A DNA stretch of 64,000 bases from Streptomyces xiaopingdaonensis (GTDB taxonomy: Bacteria > Actinomycetota > Actinomycetes > Streptomycetales > Streptomycetaceae), in NCBI RefSeq assembly GCF_000262345.1, contig NZ_AJTQ01000139.1, positions 62,001 through 126,000 on the forward strand, read 5' to 3'. Below the pieces are notes generated by a model, which saw nothing but the letters and a program-made list of their open reading frames with translations, was not told the DNA's origin and searched no databases. Made by a program: the position numbers and the translations under genes. Shown here piece after piece: positions 16,493-23,719 of this stretch (the stretch's first letter is position 1; each line of letters begins with the position of its first letter).

Positions 16493-18193
16493 TCAGAAGA
16501 CGGGCGGCTCGGTGTAGACGCCCCACTCCTCCCGCAGCGCCCCGCAGATCTCCCCGAGCGTCGCCTCGGCACGCACAGCGGCGAGCATCGGCTCGATGAG
16601 GTTCGCCGAGCCCCGCGCCGCCTCGACCATCGCCGCGAGCGCGGCCGAGACGGCGGCGTCGTCCCGCTCGGCCTTGCGCTCGCCGAGCGCCTTCACCTGC
16701 TCCTGCTCGACCTCGTGCCCGACGCGGAGGATCTCCAACTCCCCCGTGACCGAACCCGTGTGGCAGTTGACGCCGACGACCTTCTTCTCCTCCTTCTCCA
16801 GCGCCTGCTGGTACCGGAAGGCGGACTCGGCGATCTCTCCGGTGAACCAGCCGTCGTCGATCCCGCGCAGGATGCCCGAGGTCATCGGCCCGACCGGGTG
16901 CTCGCCCGTCGGCACAGCACGCTCCGCACGCTCCAGTATCCGCGCGAAGACCTCCTCGGCCTGCTCCTCGATCCGGTCCGTGAGCTGCTCGACGTACCAC
17001 GAACCCCCCAGCGGGTCCGCGACGTTGGTGACCCCCGTCTCCTCCATCAACACCTGCTGGGTACGGAGCGCGATCTCCGCCGCCTGCTCGCTGGGGAGGG
17101 CGAGCGTCTCGTCGAGCGCGTTGGTGTGCAGCGAGTTGGTGCCGCCGAGGACGGCGGAGAGGGCTTCGAGCGCGGTGCGCACCACGTTGTTGTACGGCTG
17201 CTGCGCGGTGAGCGAGACCCCTGCGGTCTGCGTGTGGAACCGCAGCCACTGCGCCCGCGCCGTCTTCGCGCCGTAGACGTCGCGCATCCACCGGGCCCAG
17301 ATCCGGCGCGCCGCGCGGAACTTGGCGATCTCCTCGAAGAAGTCGAGGTGCGCGTCGAAGAAGAACGAGAGGCCCGGTGCGAAGGTGTCGACGTCGAGGC
17401 CGCGGGAGAGCCCGAGCTCGACGTAGCCGAAGCCGTCGGCGAGGGTGTAGGCGAGCTCCTGCGCGGCCGTGGAGCCGGCCTCCCTGATGTGGTAGCCCGA
17501 GACGGAGAGCGGCTTGTACGCCGGTACGTCGCGGGTGCAGTACTCCATGAGGTCGCCGATGAGGCGCAGATGGGGTTCTGGCTTGAAGAGCCACTCCTTC
17601 TGCGCGATGTACTCCTTGAAGATGTCGGTCTGGAGCGTGCCGTTGAGCGCCCCCGTGTCGACGCCCTGCCGCTCGGCCGCGACGAGGTACATGCAGAAGA
17701 CCGGGACGGCGGGCCCGGAGATCGTCATCGATGTGGTGACGCCGTCGAGCGGGATGCCGCGGAAGAGCACCTCCATGTCCGCGGCCGAGTCGATCGCGAC
17801 GCCGCAGTGGCCGACCTCGCCGAGGGAGCGGGGGTCGTCCGAGTCGCGGCCCATGAGCGTCGGCATGTCGAAGGCGACGGAGAGCCCGCCGCCGCCGGCG
17901 TCGAGGATCATGCGGTAGCGCTCGTTGGTCTGTTCGGCGTTGCCGAAGCCGGCGAACTGGCGGATGGTCCAGGTGCGTCCGCGGTACCCGGTGGGGTGCA
18001 GACCGCGCGTGAACGGATACTCGCCCGGCCAGCCGATCCGCTCGAACCCCTCGTAGGTGTCCGTGGGTCGGGGGCCGTACACCGGCTCCACGGGGTCGCC
18101 GCTGAGCGTGGTGAAATCCGCGTCCCGCCGGTGGGCGGCGTCGTAGCGCGCCTGCCAGCGGTCGCGGCCCTGTGCGATGGCTTCAACATCCAT
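16493..18193 (-). CDS. icmA: Isobutyryl-CoA mutase large subunit
   Basis: 566 aa, the length of IcmA and shorter than methylmalonyl-CoA mutase because the B12-binding domain is on a separate protein (IcmB, not in this window). It interconverts isobutyryl-CoA and n-butyryl-CoA with IcmB and adenosylcobalamin. The substrate-specificity pair is decisive: F80 (TIRQF, Tyr89 in methylmalonyl-CoA mutase) and Q198 (YIAQKEW, Arg207 in that enzyme) are both the residues reported for IcmA. The rest of the TIM barrel is intact (TISGPAVP, SGYHIREAG). The ATG has no clear Shine-Dalgarno, and a palindrome sits 5 bases upstream. meaB, adenosyltransferase and hydroxybutyryl-CoA dehydrogenase are also in the window. 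Confidence 0.95.
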   Translation of the reverse strand: MDVEAIAQGRDRWQARYDAAHRRDADFTTLSGDPVEPVYGPRPTDTYEGFERIGWPGEYPFTRGLHPTGYRGRTWTIRQFAGFGNAEQTNERYRMILDAGGGGLSVAFDMPTLMGRDSDDPRSLGEVGHCGVAIDSAADMEVLFRGIPLDGVTTSMTISGPAVPVFCMYLVAAERQGVDTGALNGTLQTDIFKEYIAQKEWLFKPEPHLRLIGDLMEYCTRDVPAYKPLSVSGYHIREAGSTAAQELAYTLADGFGYVELGLSRGLDVDTFAPGLSFFFDAHLDFFEEIAKFRAARRIWARWMRDVYGAKTARAQWLRFHTQTAGVSLTAQQPYNNVVRTALEALSAVLGGTNSLHTNALDETLALPSEQAAEIALRTQQVLMEETGVTNVADPLGGSWYVEQLTDRIEEQAEEVFARILERAERAVPTGEHPVGPMTSGILRGIDDGWFTGEIAESAFRYQQALEKEEKKVVGVNCHTGSVTGELEILRVGHEVEQEQVKALGERKAERDDAAVSAALAAMVEAARGSANLIEPMLAAVRAEATLGEICGALREEWGVYTEPPVF

Positions 18194-18197
18194 GCGG

Positions 18198-18210
18198 CCA
18201 ATTTAATTGG
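18198..18210. promoter_or_regulatory. AT-rich palindrome CCAAT-TTA-ATTGG at the icmA start
   Basis: 5-bp arms with a 3-bp spacer, 4 bases before the icmA ATG. AT-rich against a GC-rich background. Further upstream on the minus strand is GATAGTAGGACG, possible -10 sequence. The layout suits an operator at the transcription start of a short-leader mRNA. Confidence 0.5.
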
Positions 18211-18318
18211 ACGTCCTACTATCCGTCTACGGGAGCAGGTCAGCCCGGTACTCGGCTGTCCCGGACCGGCTCCAGGAGGAGGACGAGCGTCCCGGACTCC
18301 GGCCCGGGCCGGGGGAGT

Positions 18319-18651
18319 TCAGGCCCTGACCGGGTCCTGCTTCGCGTCGGCGAGGAGCGGCTCGACTTCGGCGCGCACCCGGCGCTCGACGAAGAAGGCG
18401 GCCGTCGGAATCGTGCCGGCGACGAGGACCCAGAGCAGCTTGCCGAACGACCAGCGCGCCTTCTGCCCGAGATCGAAGGCGAAGCCGAGGTAGACGATGT
18501 AGAGCAGGCCGTGCGCCTGCGAGACGACGAACGTGACGTCCTCGCCCACGCCGAAGCCGTACTTGAAGATCATGCAGGCGCAGAGCACCAGCAGCATCAC
18601 GGCGGTGACGTAGGCCATCACCCGGTAGCGGGTCAGCACGGTCCTCTTCAT
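18319..18651 (-). CDS. DUF3817 integral membrane protein
   Basis: 110 aa. It contains the DUF3817 pattern: a first helix YVTAVMLLVLCACMIFKYG, the conserved VSQAHGLLYIVYLGFAFDL and a third helix LLWVLVAGTIPTAAFFVERR. Members are small actinobacterial inner-membrane proteins of unknown role. A second member lies 1 kb away (19635-20021). Start ATG at 18651. The ribosome site is weak (CGTCCCC), so it may be translated from a short leader. It lies between icmA and a MarR gene on the same strand. Confidence 0.85.
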   Translation of the reverse strand: MKRTVLTRYRVMAYVTAVMLLVLCACMIFKYGFGVGEDVTFVVSQAHGLLYIVYLGFAFDLGQKARWSFGKLLWVLVAGTIPTAAFFVERRVRAEVEPLLADAKQDPVRA

Positions 18652-18714
18652 GGGGACGAGCCTAAGCGGTCCGCTCCGTGCACTCTCCGGCGGGTATGCA
18701 CGGAAGGCTCCGCG

Positions 18715-19224
18715 TCAGTCCTCCTGGAAGTCGTCCGCCGCTATCCGCAGCGGGCGCAGCATCTCGAAGATCTGGCGGCACTCCTCGGAGTCGTAGACGC
18801 CGAGGCCGAAGTCGATCGCCATCAGCTCCCGCGTCGTCGCCTCGCAGACCTCCCGGCCCTTGTCCGTGATGGAGGCGAGGGTGCCGCGGCCGTCGTTGGG
18901 GTTCGGACGCTTGGCGACGAGCCCGGCCGACCGGAGGCGGTCGATCGTGTTGGTGACCGAGGTGGGATGCACCATCAGCCGCTCGCCGATCTTGGACATC
19001 GGCAGCTCGCCCTCGCGGGAGAAGGTGAGGAGCACCAGCGCCTCGTACCGCGCGAAGGTGAGCCCGTAGGGCTTGACGACGGCGTCCACCTCGGCGAGCA
19101 GGATCTGCTGGGCACGCATGACGGAGGTGATCGCGGCCATCGACGGCACGGAGCCCCAGTGCTGCTTCCAGTGCTCGTCGGCGCGGGCGATGGGATCGAA
19201 CGTCAGGCTCAGCGGCTTCGACAC
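18715..19224 (-). CDS. MarR-family transcriptional regulator
   Basis: 169 aa from GTG 19224. A winged-helix core (about 60-130) shows LTFARYEALVLLTFS, LPMSKIGERLMVHPTSVTNT and the wing AKRPNPNDGRGTLASITDKG. The N-terminus (LTFDPIARADEHWKQHW) and C-terminus supply the dimer helices. The upstream frame is open but lacks a better start. The gene lies directly after the palindromic terminator of the MTH1187/DUF3817 pair and before the first DUF3817 gene, 63 bases away, so the two may be co-transcribed. Confidence 0.85.
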   Translation of the reverse strand: MSKPLSLTFDPIARADEHWKQHWGSVPSMAAITSVMRAQQILLAEVDAVVKPYGLTFARYEALVLLTFSREGELPMSKIGERLMVHPTSVTNTIDRLRSAGLVAKRPNPNDGRGTLASITDKGREVCEATTRELMAIDFGLGVYDSEECRQIFEMLRPLRIAADDFQED

Positions 19225-19293
19225 GTGGCCGACCCTACCGGCCGCCCACATGGCGGTTGTAGCGGTCTCACGCAACGGGCGGACGCAGCGGTA

Positions 19294-19329
19294 GGACGCG
19301 TGGCGGAGGGGCCCCTCCGCCACGCGTCC
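19294..19329 (-). terminator. 36-bp perfect palindrome, terminator of the DUF3817-MTH1187 pair
   Basis: 18-base arms with no spacer (19294-19311 with 19312-19329), 12 bases after the MTH1187 stop. It is the most symmetric element in the window. Confidence 0.8.
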
Positions 19330-19341
19330 CGGTACGGCTGC

Positions 19342-19638
19342 TCAGCGCTCGCCGAGGAGGCGGTCCACCTTCTCGACCTTCTCGTCGAGGCCGTTGGTGA
19401 CGCCCGGACGGATGTCCGCCTTGAGCGTCACGGACACCCGGGGAGCACGTGCCTCGACGGCGGCCGTCGCCCTGCGGACCACGTCCATGCAGGCATCCCA
19501 GTCGCCCTCGACGGAGGTGAACATCGCGTCGGTGCGGTGCGGGAGCCCGGACTCGCGGACGACGCGCACGGCGTCCGCGACGTACTCCCCCACGTCCTCA
19601 CCGACGCCCAGCGGCGTGATGGAGAATGCGACGATCAT
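19342..19638 (-). CDS. MTH1187/YkoF-like thiamine-binding protein
   Basis: 98 aa, full length for the family. Begins [20 protein letters not shown] and has the conserved [19 protein letters not shown] segment; the fold is a small ferredoxin-like domain. Family members bind thiamine or related small molecules and are predicted to tetramerise. Start codon overlaps the stop of the DUF3817 gene (ATGA), so the two are translated together. Physiological role unknown. Confidence 0.85.
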   Translation of the reverse strand: MIVAFSITPLGVGEDVGEYVADAVRVVRESGLPHRTDAMFTSVEGDWDACMDVVRRATAAVEARAPRVSVTLKADIRPGVTNGLDEKVEKVDRLLGER

Positions 19639-20021
19639 GAGTCCACGCTACTGGGAACGCTCGTCTGCTCCTTGCGGGCGCGGGCGGCGATGACCCCGGC
19701 CTCCTCCTCCCGACGCAGCATCCGGTCGGCGAAGAACCCGCCCGTCGGCAGGACGGAGAGGACGAAGTAGAGAGCCGCCTTCGAGAAGGGCCACTTGATC
19801 CTGTTCCAGGCGTCCGCCCAGAAGAGGACGTAGAGGATGAAGAGGATCCCGTGGATCGCGCCCATCACGGGCACGGCGTTGAAGTCGGTGGTCCGCTTCA
19901 GGACGGAGCAGACCAGCAGGAGGAGGAAGGAGACCGCCTCGGGAGCCGAGGTGAGGCGGAGTCGGCGGAGGGAGGAGACGGCCTTGGGCGGCAGCCCGCT
20001 CGGAGTTTCCAGTATGGCCAC
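19635..20021 (-). CDS. DUF3817 integral membrane protein, second copy
   Basis: 128 aa from GTG 20021, with AAGGA upstream. Core [35 protein letters not shown] and [19 protein letters not shown] gives three membrane helices with the DUF3817 AxHGxLFIxYV pattern. Compared with the copy at 18319 it has a longer N-terminus and an Arg/Glu-rich tail ([17 protein letters not shown]). The tail end overlaps the MTH1187 start. Divergent from the AIM24 array across 89 bp that carry a CRP-like palindrome. Confidence 0.88.
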   Translation of the reverse strand: MAILETPSGLPPKAVSSLRRLRLTSAPEAVSFLLLLVCSVLKRTTDFNAVPVMGAIHGILFILYVLFWADAWNRIKWPFSKAALYFVLSVLPTGGFFADRMLRREEEAGVIAARARKEQTSVPSSVDS

Positions 20022-20036
20022 GGCTGGGTCCTTGTT

Positions 20037-20052
20037 TGTGAAGGGATGCACA
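20037..20052. promoter_or_regulatory. CRP-like site TGTGA-N6-GCACA
   Basis: TGTGA-AGGGAT-GCACA matches the CRP/GlxR half-sites TGTGA-N6-TCACA except one base. It lies in the 89-bp divergent promoter region between the DUF3817 operon and the AIM24 operon. Confidence 0.5.
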
Positions 20053-20110
20053 AGCGTCTTCCATTGTGGCAGCAGTCCCGGCGATCCACGCCGCCGGGTA
20101 AGTTCGCGGC

Positions 20111-20749
20111 GTGACTGACTTCCGACTGCACGGCAGCAAGGTGCTCGCCGTCTCATTGGGCGGGGACGCCGTCAAGGCGAAGAACGGGTCGATGGTCGCT
20201 TACGAAGGGCGGATGGCCTTCAAGAAGTTGACCGGAGGCGGGGAAGGGCTCCGCGGGATGGTGAGCCGAAGACTCACAGGGGAGCAGATGACGGTGATGG
20301 AGGTGAAGGGAGAGGGCGTCTGCTACTTCGCCGACGAGGCGAGGGACATCAACCTGGTGCGGCTCGGCGGTGAGAAGCTGCACGTCGAGGCGAGCAACCT
20401 GCTCTGCACCGACTCGGGGCTGCGCACGGGCACCACGTTCACGGGGCTGCGCGGCGCCTCGCAGGGCAACGGCCTCTTCACGACGACGGTGGAGGGGACG
20501 GGCCGGGCGGCACTGCTCTCGACCGGACCCGCCGTGCTGCTGCGCGTCTCGCAGGGCACACCGCTCCAGGTCGATCCGGGAGCGTACGTCGGGCACCAGG
20601 GGGAGTTGCGGCAGAGCTTCCAGTCGGGCGTCAACTTCCGCACCGTGCTGGGCGAGGGATCCGGCGAGTCCTTCCAGATCCGGTTCGAGGGAGAGGGCCT
20701 GGTGTACGTGCAGCCGAGCGAGCGCGCGACGGTCGGGGGCGATCTGTGA
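20111..20749 (+). CDS. AIM24 family protein, first of three
   Basis: 212 aa, GTG start. AIM24 proteins fold as a double beta-sandwich of the TRAP/AIM24 type. Visible hallmarks: VKAKNGSMVAYEGRMAFKK near the N-terminus, EVKGEGVCYFADEARDINLV, the glycine turn GLFTTTVEGTGRAALLS and VDPGAYVGHQGELRQSF. Its stop overlaps the next AIM24 gene. Yeast Aim24 affects mitochondrial membrane organisation, while bacterial roles are not established. Ribosome site weak; the transcript may be nearly leaderless. Confidence 0.88.
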   Translation: MTDFRLHGSKVLAVSLGGDAVKAKNGSMVAYEGRMAFKKLTGGGEGLRGMVSRRLTGEQMTVMEVKGEGVCYFADEARDINLVRLGGEKLHVEASNLLCTDSGLRTGTTFTGLRGASQGNGLFTTTVEGTGRAALLSTGPAVLLRVSQGTPLQVDPGAYVGHQGELRQSFQSGVNFRTVLGEGSGESFQIRFEGEGLVYVQPSERATVGGDL

Positions 20750-21399
20750 TGCCGTTCAAGGAGCTCAGCGCCAAACTCGTGGAGGCGCAACTCGTCCCGG
20801 GGCAGCGGATGTTCAGTCAGCGGGGCGCGATGGTGGCCTACAAGGGCGAGGTCAGCTTCACGCCCAACATCCAGGGCGGACAGGGCGGCTTCGGTTCCAT
20901 GATCGGGCGACGGGTCGCGGGCGAGGCGACGCCGCTGATGACGGTCGAGGGCCGCGGCACGGTGATGTTCGGGCACGGCGGCCACCACGTCGAGGTGATC
21001 GAGCTCGACGGGGAGACCCTCTGCGTCGAGGCCGACCGGCTCCTCGCTTTCGACGGCAGCCTCCAACAGGGGACGATGTTCCTCGGCAAGGAGGGCGGCG
21101 TCATGGGCATGGTCCGCGGCCAGATGACTGGCCAGGGCCTCTTCACCACCACGCTCCAGGGCAAGGGCGGCGCCGCGGTGATGGCGCACGGCGGCATCAT
21201 CCGGCTGCCGATCACGCCGGACCACCCGGTCCACGTCGATCCGCAGGCGTACGTCGCGCACCACGGCGACGTACGCAACCGGCTCTCCAGCGCACTGAGT
21301 TGGCGCGACATGGTTGGGCGCGGCTCGGGTGAGGCGTTCCAGCTCGAGCTCTCGGGGAACGGCGCCGTTTTCGTGCAGGCAAGCGAGGAGAAGCTGTGA
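20746..21399 (+). CDS. AIM24 family protein, second of three
   Basis: 217 aa. GTG 20746 and ATG 20749 are adjacent; GGGGGCGATCT precedes either. Same plan as the first copy: QRMFSQRGAMVAYKGEVSF, VEGRGTVMFGHGGHHVEVIEL, GQGLFTTTLQGKGGAAVMAHG, VDPQAYVAHHGDVRNRL. A more Gly/His-rich middle (FGHGGHHVE, LGKEGGVMGMV) distinguishes it. Overlaps both neighbours by 4 bases, so the three are made in fixed ratio and may form a hetero-oligomer. Confidence 0.88.
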   Translation: MMPFKELSAKLVEAQLVPGQRMFSQRGAMVAYKGEVSFTPNIQGGQGGFGSMIGRRVAGEATPLMTVEGRGTVMFGHGGHHVEVIELDGETLCVEADRLLAFDGSLQQGTMFLGKEGGVMGMVRGQMTGQGLFTTTLQGKGGAAVMAHGGIIRLPITPDHPVHVDPQAYVAHHGDVRNRLSSALSWRDMVGRGSGEAFQLELSGNGAVFVQASEEKL

Positions 21400-22133
21400 G
21401 GGACCAGGCAGAGCCGCTGGACTTCCGTACCCTGCCGGCGGACGACAACGTCAACGACTACGCCTTCTGCGTCGCCCTCGACGGGCGGTGGTTCCTGCAG
21501 AAGGGCAAGATGATCGCCTACTACGGGCAGATCGAGTTCCACGGCGTCGGCCACGGCCCGCTCGACGCGCTGATCGCCTCCAGCTTCCACTCCCCGCTCC
21601 ACGCGGCGGACTGGGTCGTCGCCGAGGGCAGCGGCAAGATGCTCCTCGCCGACCGCGCCTTCGACGTCAACTCCTACGACCTCACCGACGGCAACCTCAC
21701 CGTGCGCTCGGGGAACCTGCTCGCCTTCGAGCCCTCGCTCTCGCTGAAGCAGTCGATCATTCCGGGGTTCCTGACGCTGGTGGGCACGGGGAAGTTCGTC
21801 GCCGCCTCCAACGGCGAGGTGCACTTCGTCGAGCCACCGGTGCGCGTGGACCCGCAGGCGCTGGTGGGGTGGGCGGACTGCCCCTCGCCCTGCCACCACT
21901 ACGACCACGCCTACCTGCGCGGATTCCTCGGCGGCGTACGGTCGTTGACGGGGATCGGCGGCGCCTCGGGCGAGGAGCACCAATTCGAGTTCACGGGTGA
22001 GGGAACGGTGCTCGTCCAGTCGACGGAGACGATGCTCGCCGACCGCGAGACCGGCAACGTGCCCGGCCAGGCCGGCGTACCGGGCGGGCAGCAGGGGCAG
22101 GCGGGCCCCGGCTTCCAGCGCTCGTACGGCTGA
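21396..22133 (+). CDS. AIM24 family protein, third of three
   Basis: 245 aa from the overlapping GTG. Core KGKMIAYYGQIEFHGVG, DWVVAEGSGKMLLADRAFDV, VDPQALVGWADCPSPCHHYDHAYL and a C-terminal tail rich in Gly/Gln (PGQAGVPGGQQGQAGPGFQ). It is the most divergent copy: the GLFTTT turn is replaced by IIPGFLTLVGTGKFV, and it gains a CPSPCHHYDH motif that could bind a metal. Ends the AIM24 operon. Confidence 0.86.
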   Translation: MRDQAEPLDFRTLPADDNVNDYAFCVALDGRWFLQKGKMIAYYGQIEFHGVGHGPLDALIASSFHSPLHAADWVVAEGSGKMLLADRAFDVNSYDLTDGNLTVRSGNLLAFEPSLSLKQSIIPGFLTLVGTGKFVAASNGEVHFVEPPVRVDPQALVGWADCPSPCHHYDHAYLRGFLGGVRSLTGIGGASGEEHQFEFTGEGTVLVQSTETMLADRETGNVPGQAGVPGGQQGQAGPGFQRSYG

Positions 22134-22242
22134 GGACGGGGGCCCGGGCGAGGTCGCTCGGGTCCTCATCTTCCGCCCGCCACCGTCAACTTCGGTGAAC
22201 GCAGCGCGCGCGGTGCCGGCCCGGCTCGGTAAGGTCTCCGGC

Positions 22243-22719
22243 ATGGAGACGGAGAACGGCACGGCCTGGCTGTCCGAAGAGGAGCAGCGGACCTGGCGCA
22301 CCCATCTGGAGGTGAGCCGCCTGCTGACCTACCAACTCGAACGCGACCTCCAGCCGTTCGGGCTGACGATGAACGACTACGAGATCCTCGTCAATCTCTC
22401 GGAGTCCGAGGACCGCAGGATGCGCATGAGCGACCTCGCCGCGGCCACCCTCCAGTCGAAGAGCCGGCTCTCGCACCAGGTCACGCGGATGGAGAAGGCC
22501 GGCCTCGTGCACCGGGAGAGCTGCGAGTCGGACCGGCGCGGCCTCTTCGCCGTCCTCACCGAGTCGGGGTGGGAGACCATGCGCAAGGTCGCACCGCACC
22601 ATGTCGACTCCGTGCGGCGGCACTTCATCGACCTGCTGCCCGCCGAGCGGCTCGCCGCGCTCCGCGAGACGTTGGAGCCGGTCGCCGAGGAGCTGCGGGA
22701 GCGGCGCGGGCGGGTGTGA
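22243..22719 (+). CDS. MarR-family transcriptional regulator
   Basis: 158 aa. The winged helix reads GLTMNDYEILVNLSESEDR, MRMSDLAAATLQSKSRLSHQ, GLVHRESCESDRRGLFAVLT. The start ATG is preceded by AAGGTCTCC. A Cys in the wing (RESCESD) is notable because some MarR proteins sense oxidants or electrophiles through cysteines, but one residue proves nothing. Convergent with the flavin oxidoreductase gene with only 3 bases between stops and no terminator between them. Confidence 0.86.
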   Translation: METENGTAWLSEEEQRTWRTHLEVSRLLTYQLERDLQPFGLTMNDYEILVNLSESEDRRMRMSDLAAATLQSKSRLSHQVTRMEKAGLVHRESCESDRRGLFAVLTESGWETMRKVAPHHVDSVRRHFIDLLPAERLAALRETLEPVAEELRERRGRV

Positions 22720-22722
22720 GCC

Positions 22723-23658
22723 TCAAACCTCCTCGGTGCGGGGCCCGTTGAGGTGCGCCAGGACCCGGTCGGCCGCGTCGAGGTACTCCTCGCGCACGAT
22801 GTAGCGGGTGATGCCCCAGCGGCGGGCGTGCACCGCGGTCGCCGCGGCGATCTCGTCCACCGTGCCGAGCCAGACGTACGGCGAGGCGAGGATCTCCGCG
22901 GCCGTGGCGCCGATCCGGTCGCCGAGGTCGTGCGCGGCGCGCTCGGCGTCGTCGGTCACCTCGGCGTGCTGCACGAGCGCCTCGCGCTCGGGCGGCGTCT
23001 CGCGCCCCGCGGCCGCCTCCTCGACGAGCGCGGCCTGCCGGTCGATCTGCGCGCCGCTCCAGCGCACCTCGTGGTCGTACCCGTCCGCGAGCGTGCGGCC
23101 GAGGCCGGTGAGCGCCACGATGTCGGCGTGCTCCCCCGCCCAGCGCAGGAGCGCGGCGTTGCCGCCGCCGACGGCGAGGGGGATCGGGCGCTGCACCGGC
23201 TCCGGCATCGGCATACGTGCCCCGACCGCCTCCAGCTCCGGGCCGTACGCGGTGACTTCGCCACCGTCGAGCAGGGTGCGGCAGGCTTCGGCGACGGCGA
23301 TGAGCCGGCGTACGCGCGCGGCGGCCCCCGGCCGTTCGCGGCCGAGCATCCGCCACTCGGCCGGGGTGTGTCCGGCGCCGAGGCCGAGGCGTGCGCGTCC
23401 CCCTGAGACGACGTCGAGCGTGGCCACGTCGGAGGCGAGGAGGAGCGGTTCGCGGACGCCGGCCTGCGCGACGTTGGTCCCGAGCGCGATCCGCTCCGTC
23501 ACGGGAGCGGCGGCCGCGAGGGCGACGAAAGGGGAGGCGGCGGCGCCCGGGTGGTCGGCGGCGAGGAGCGCCGCGTAGCCGGTGGCCTCGACGCGTCGGG
23601 CGAGGGCCGTCCAGGAGGCGGCGTCGCGGGGCTTTGCCTGTACGGCGAGGGTGGGCAT
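22723..23658 (-). CDS. Luciferase-like (LLM class) flavin-dependent oxidoreductase
   Basis: 311 aa. The bacterial luciferase-like barrel is recognisable from GYAALLAADHPG, RIALGTNVAQAGVREPLLLA, GRARLGLGAGHTPAEWRMLG and RPIPLAVGGGNAALLRWAGEHADIV (in parts). These enzymes use FMN or F420, and the GLGAGHTPxE form is typical of F420-dependent members in actinomycetes. Substrate unknown. The ATG at 23658 was chosen; GTG 23679 would add 7 residues. It stands alone between the MarR gene and the kinase operon. Confidence 0.85.
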   Translation of the reverse strand: MPTLAVQAKPRDAASWTALARRVEATGYAALLAADHPGAAASPFVALAAAAPVTERIALGTNVAQAGVREPLLLASDVATLDVVSGGRARLGLGAGHTPAEWRMLGRERPGAAARVRRLIAVAEACRTLLDGGEVTAYGPELEAVGARMPMPEPVQRPIPLAVGGGNAALLRWAGEHADIVALTGLGRTLADGYDHEVRWSGAQIDRQAALVEEAAAGRETPPEREALVQHAEVTDDAERAAHDLGDRIGATAAEILASPYVWLGTVDEIAAATAVHARRWGITRYIVREEYLDAADRVLAHLNGPRTEEV

Positions 23659-23719
23659 GCTCGGAGCGTAGAGGCGCACCCGGTGGCGCAGGGGCTGTTC
23701 CGCCGCGGGTGAACGGCGG

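Noticed and set aside
22170-22200. GTCAAC-ttcg-GTGAAC as a MarR operator
   Set aside because: Only 4 of 6 positions are symmetric; too weak to claim.
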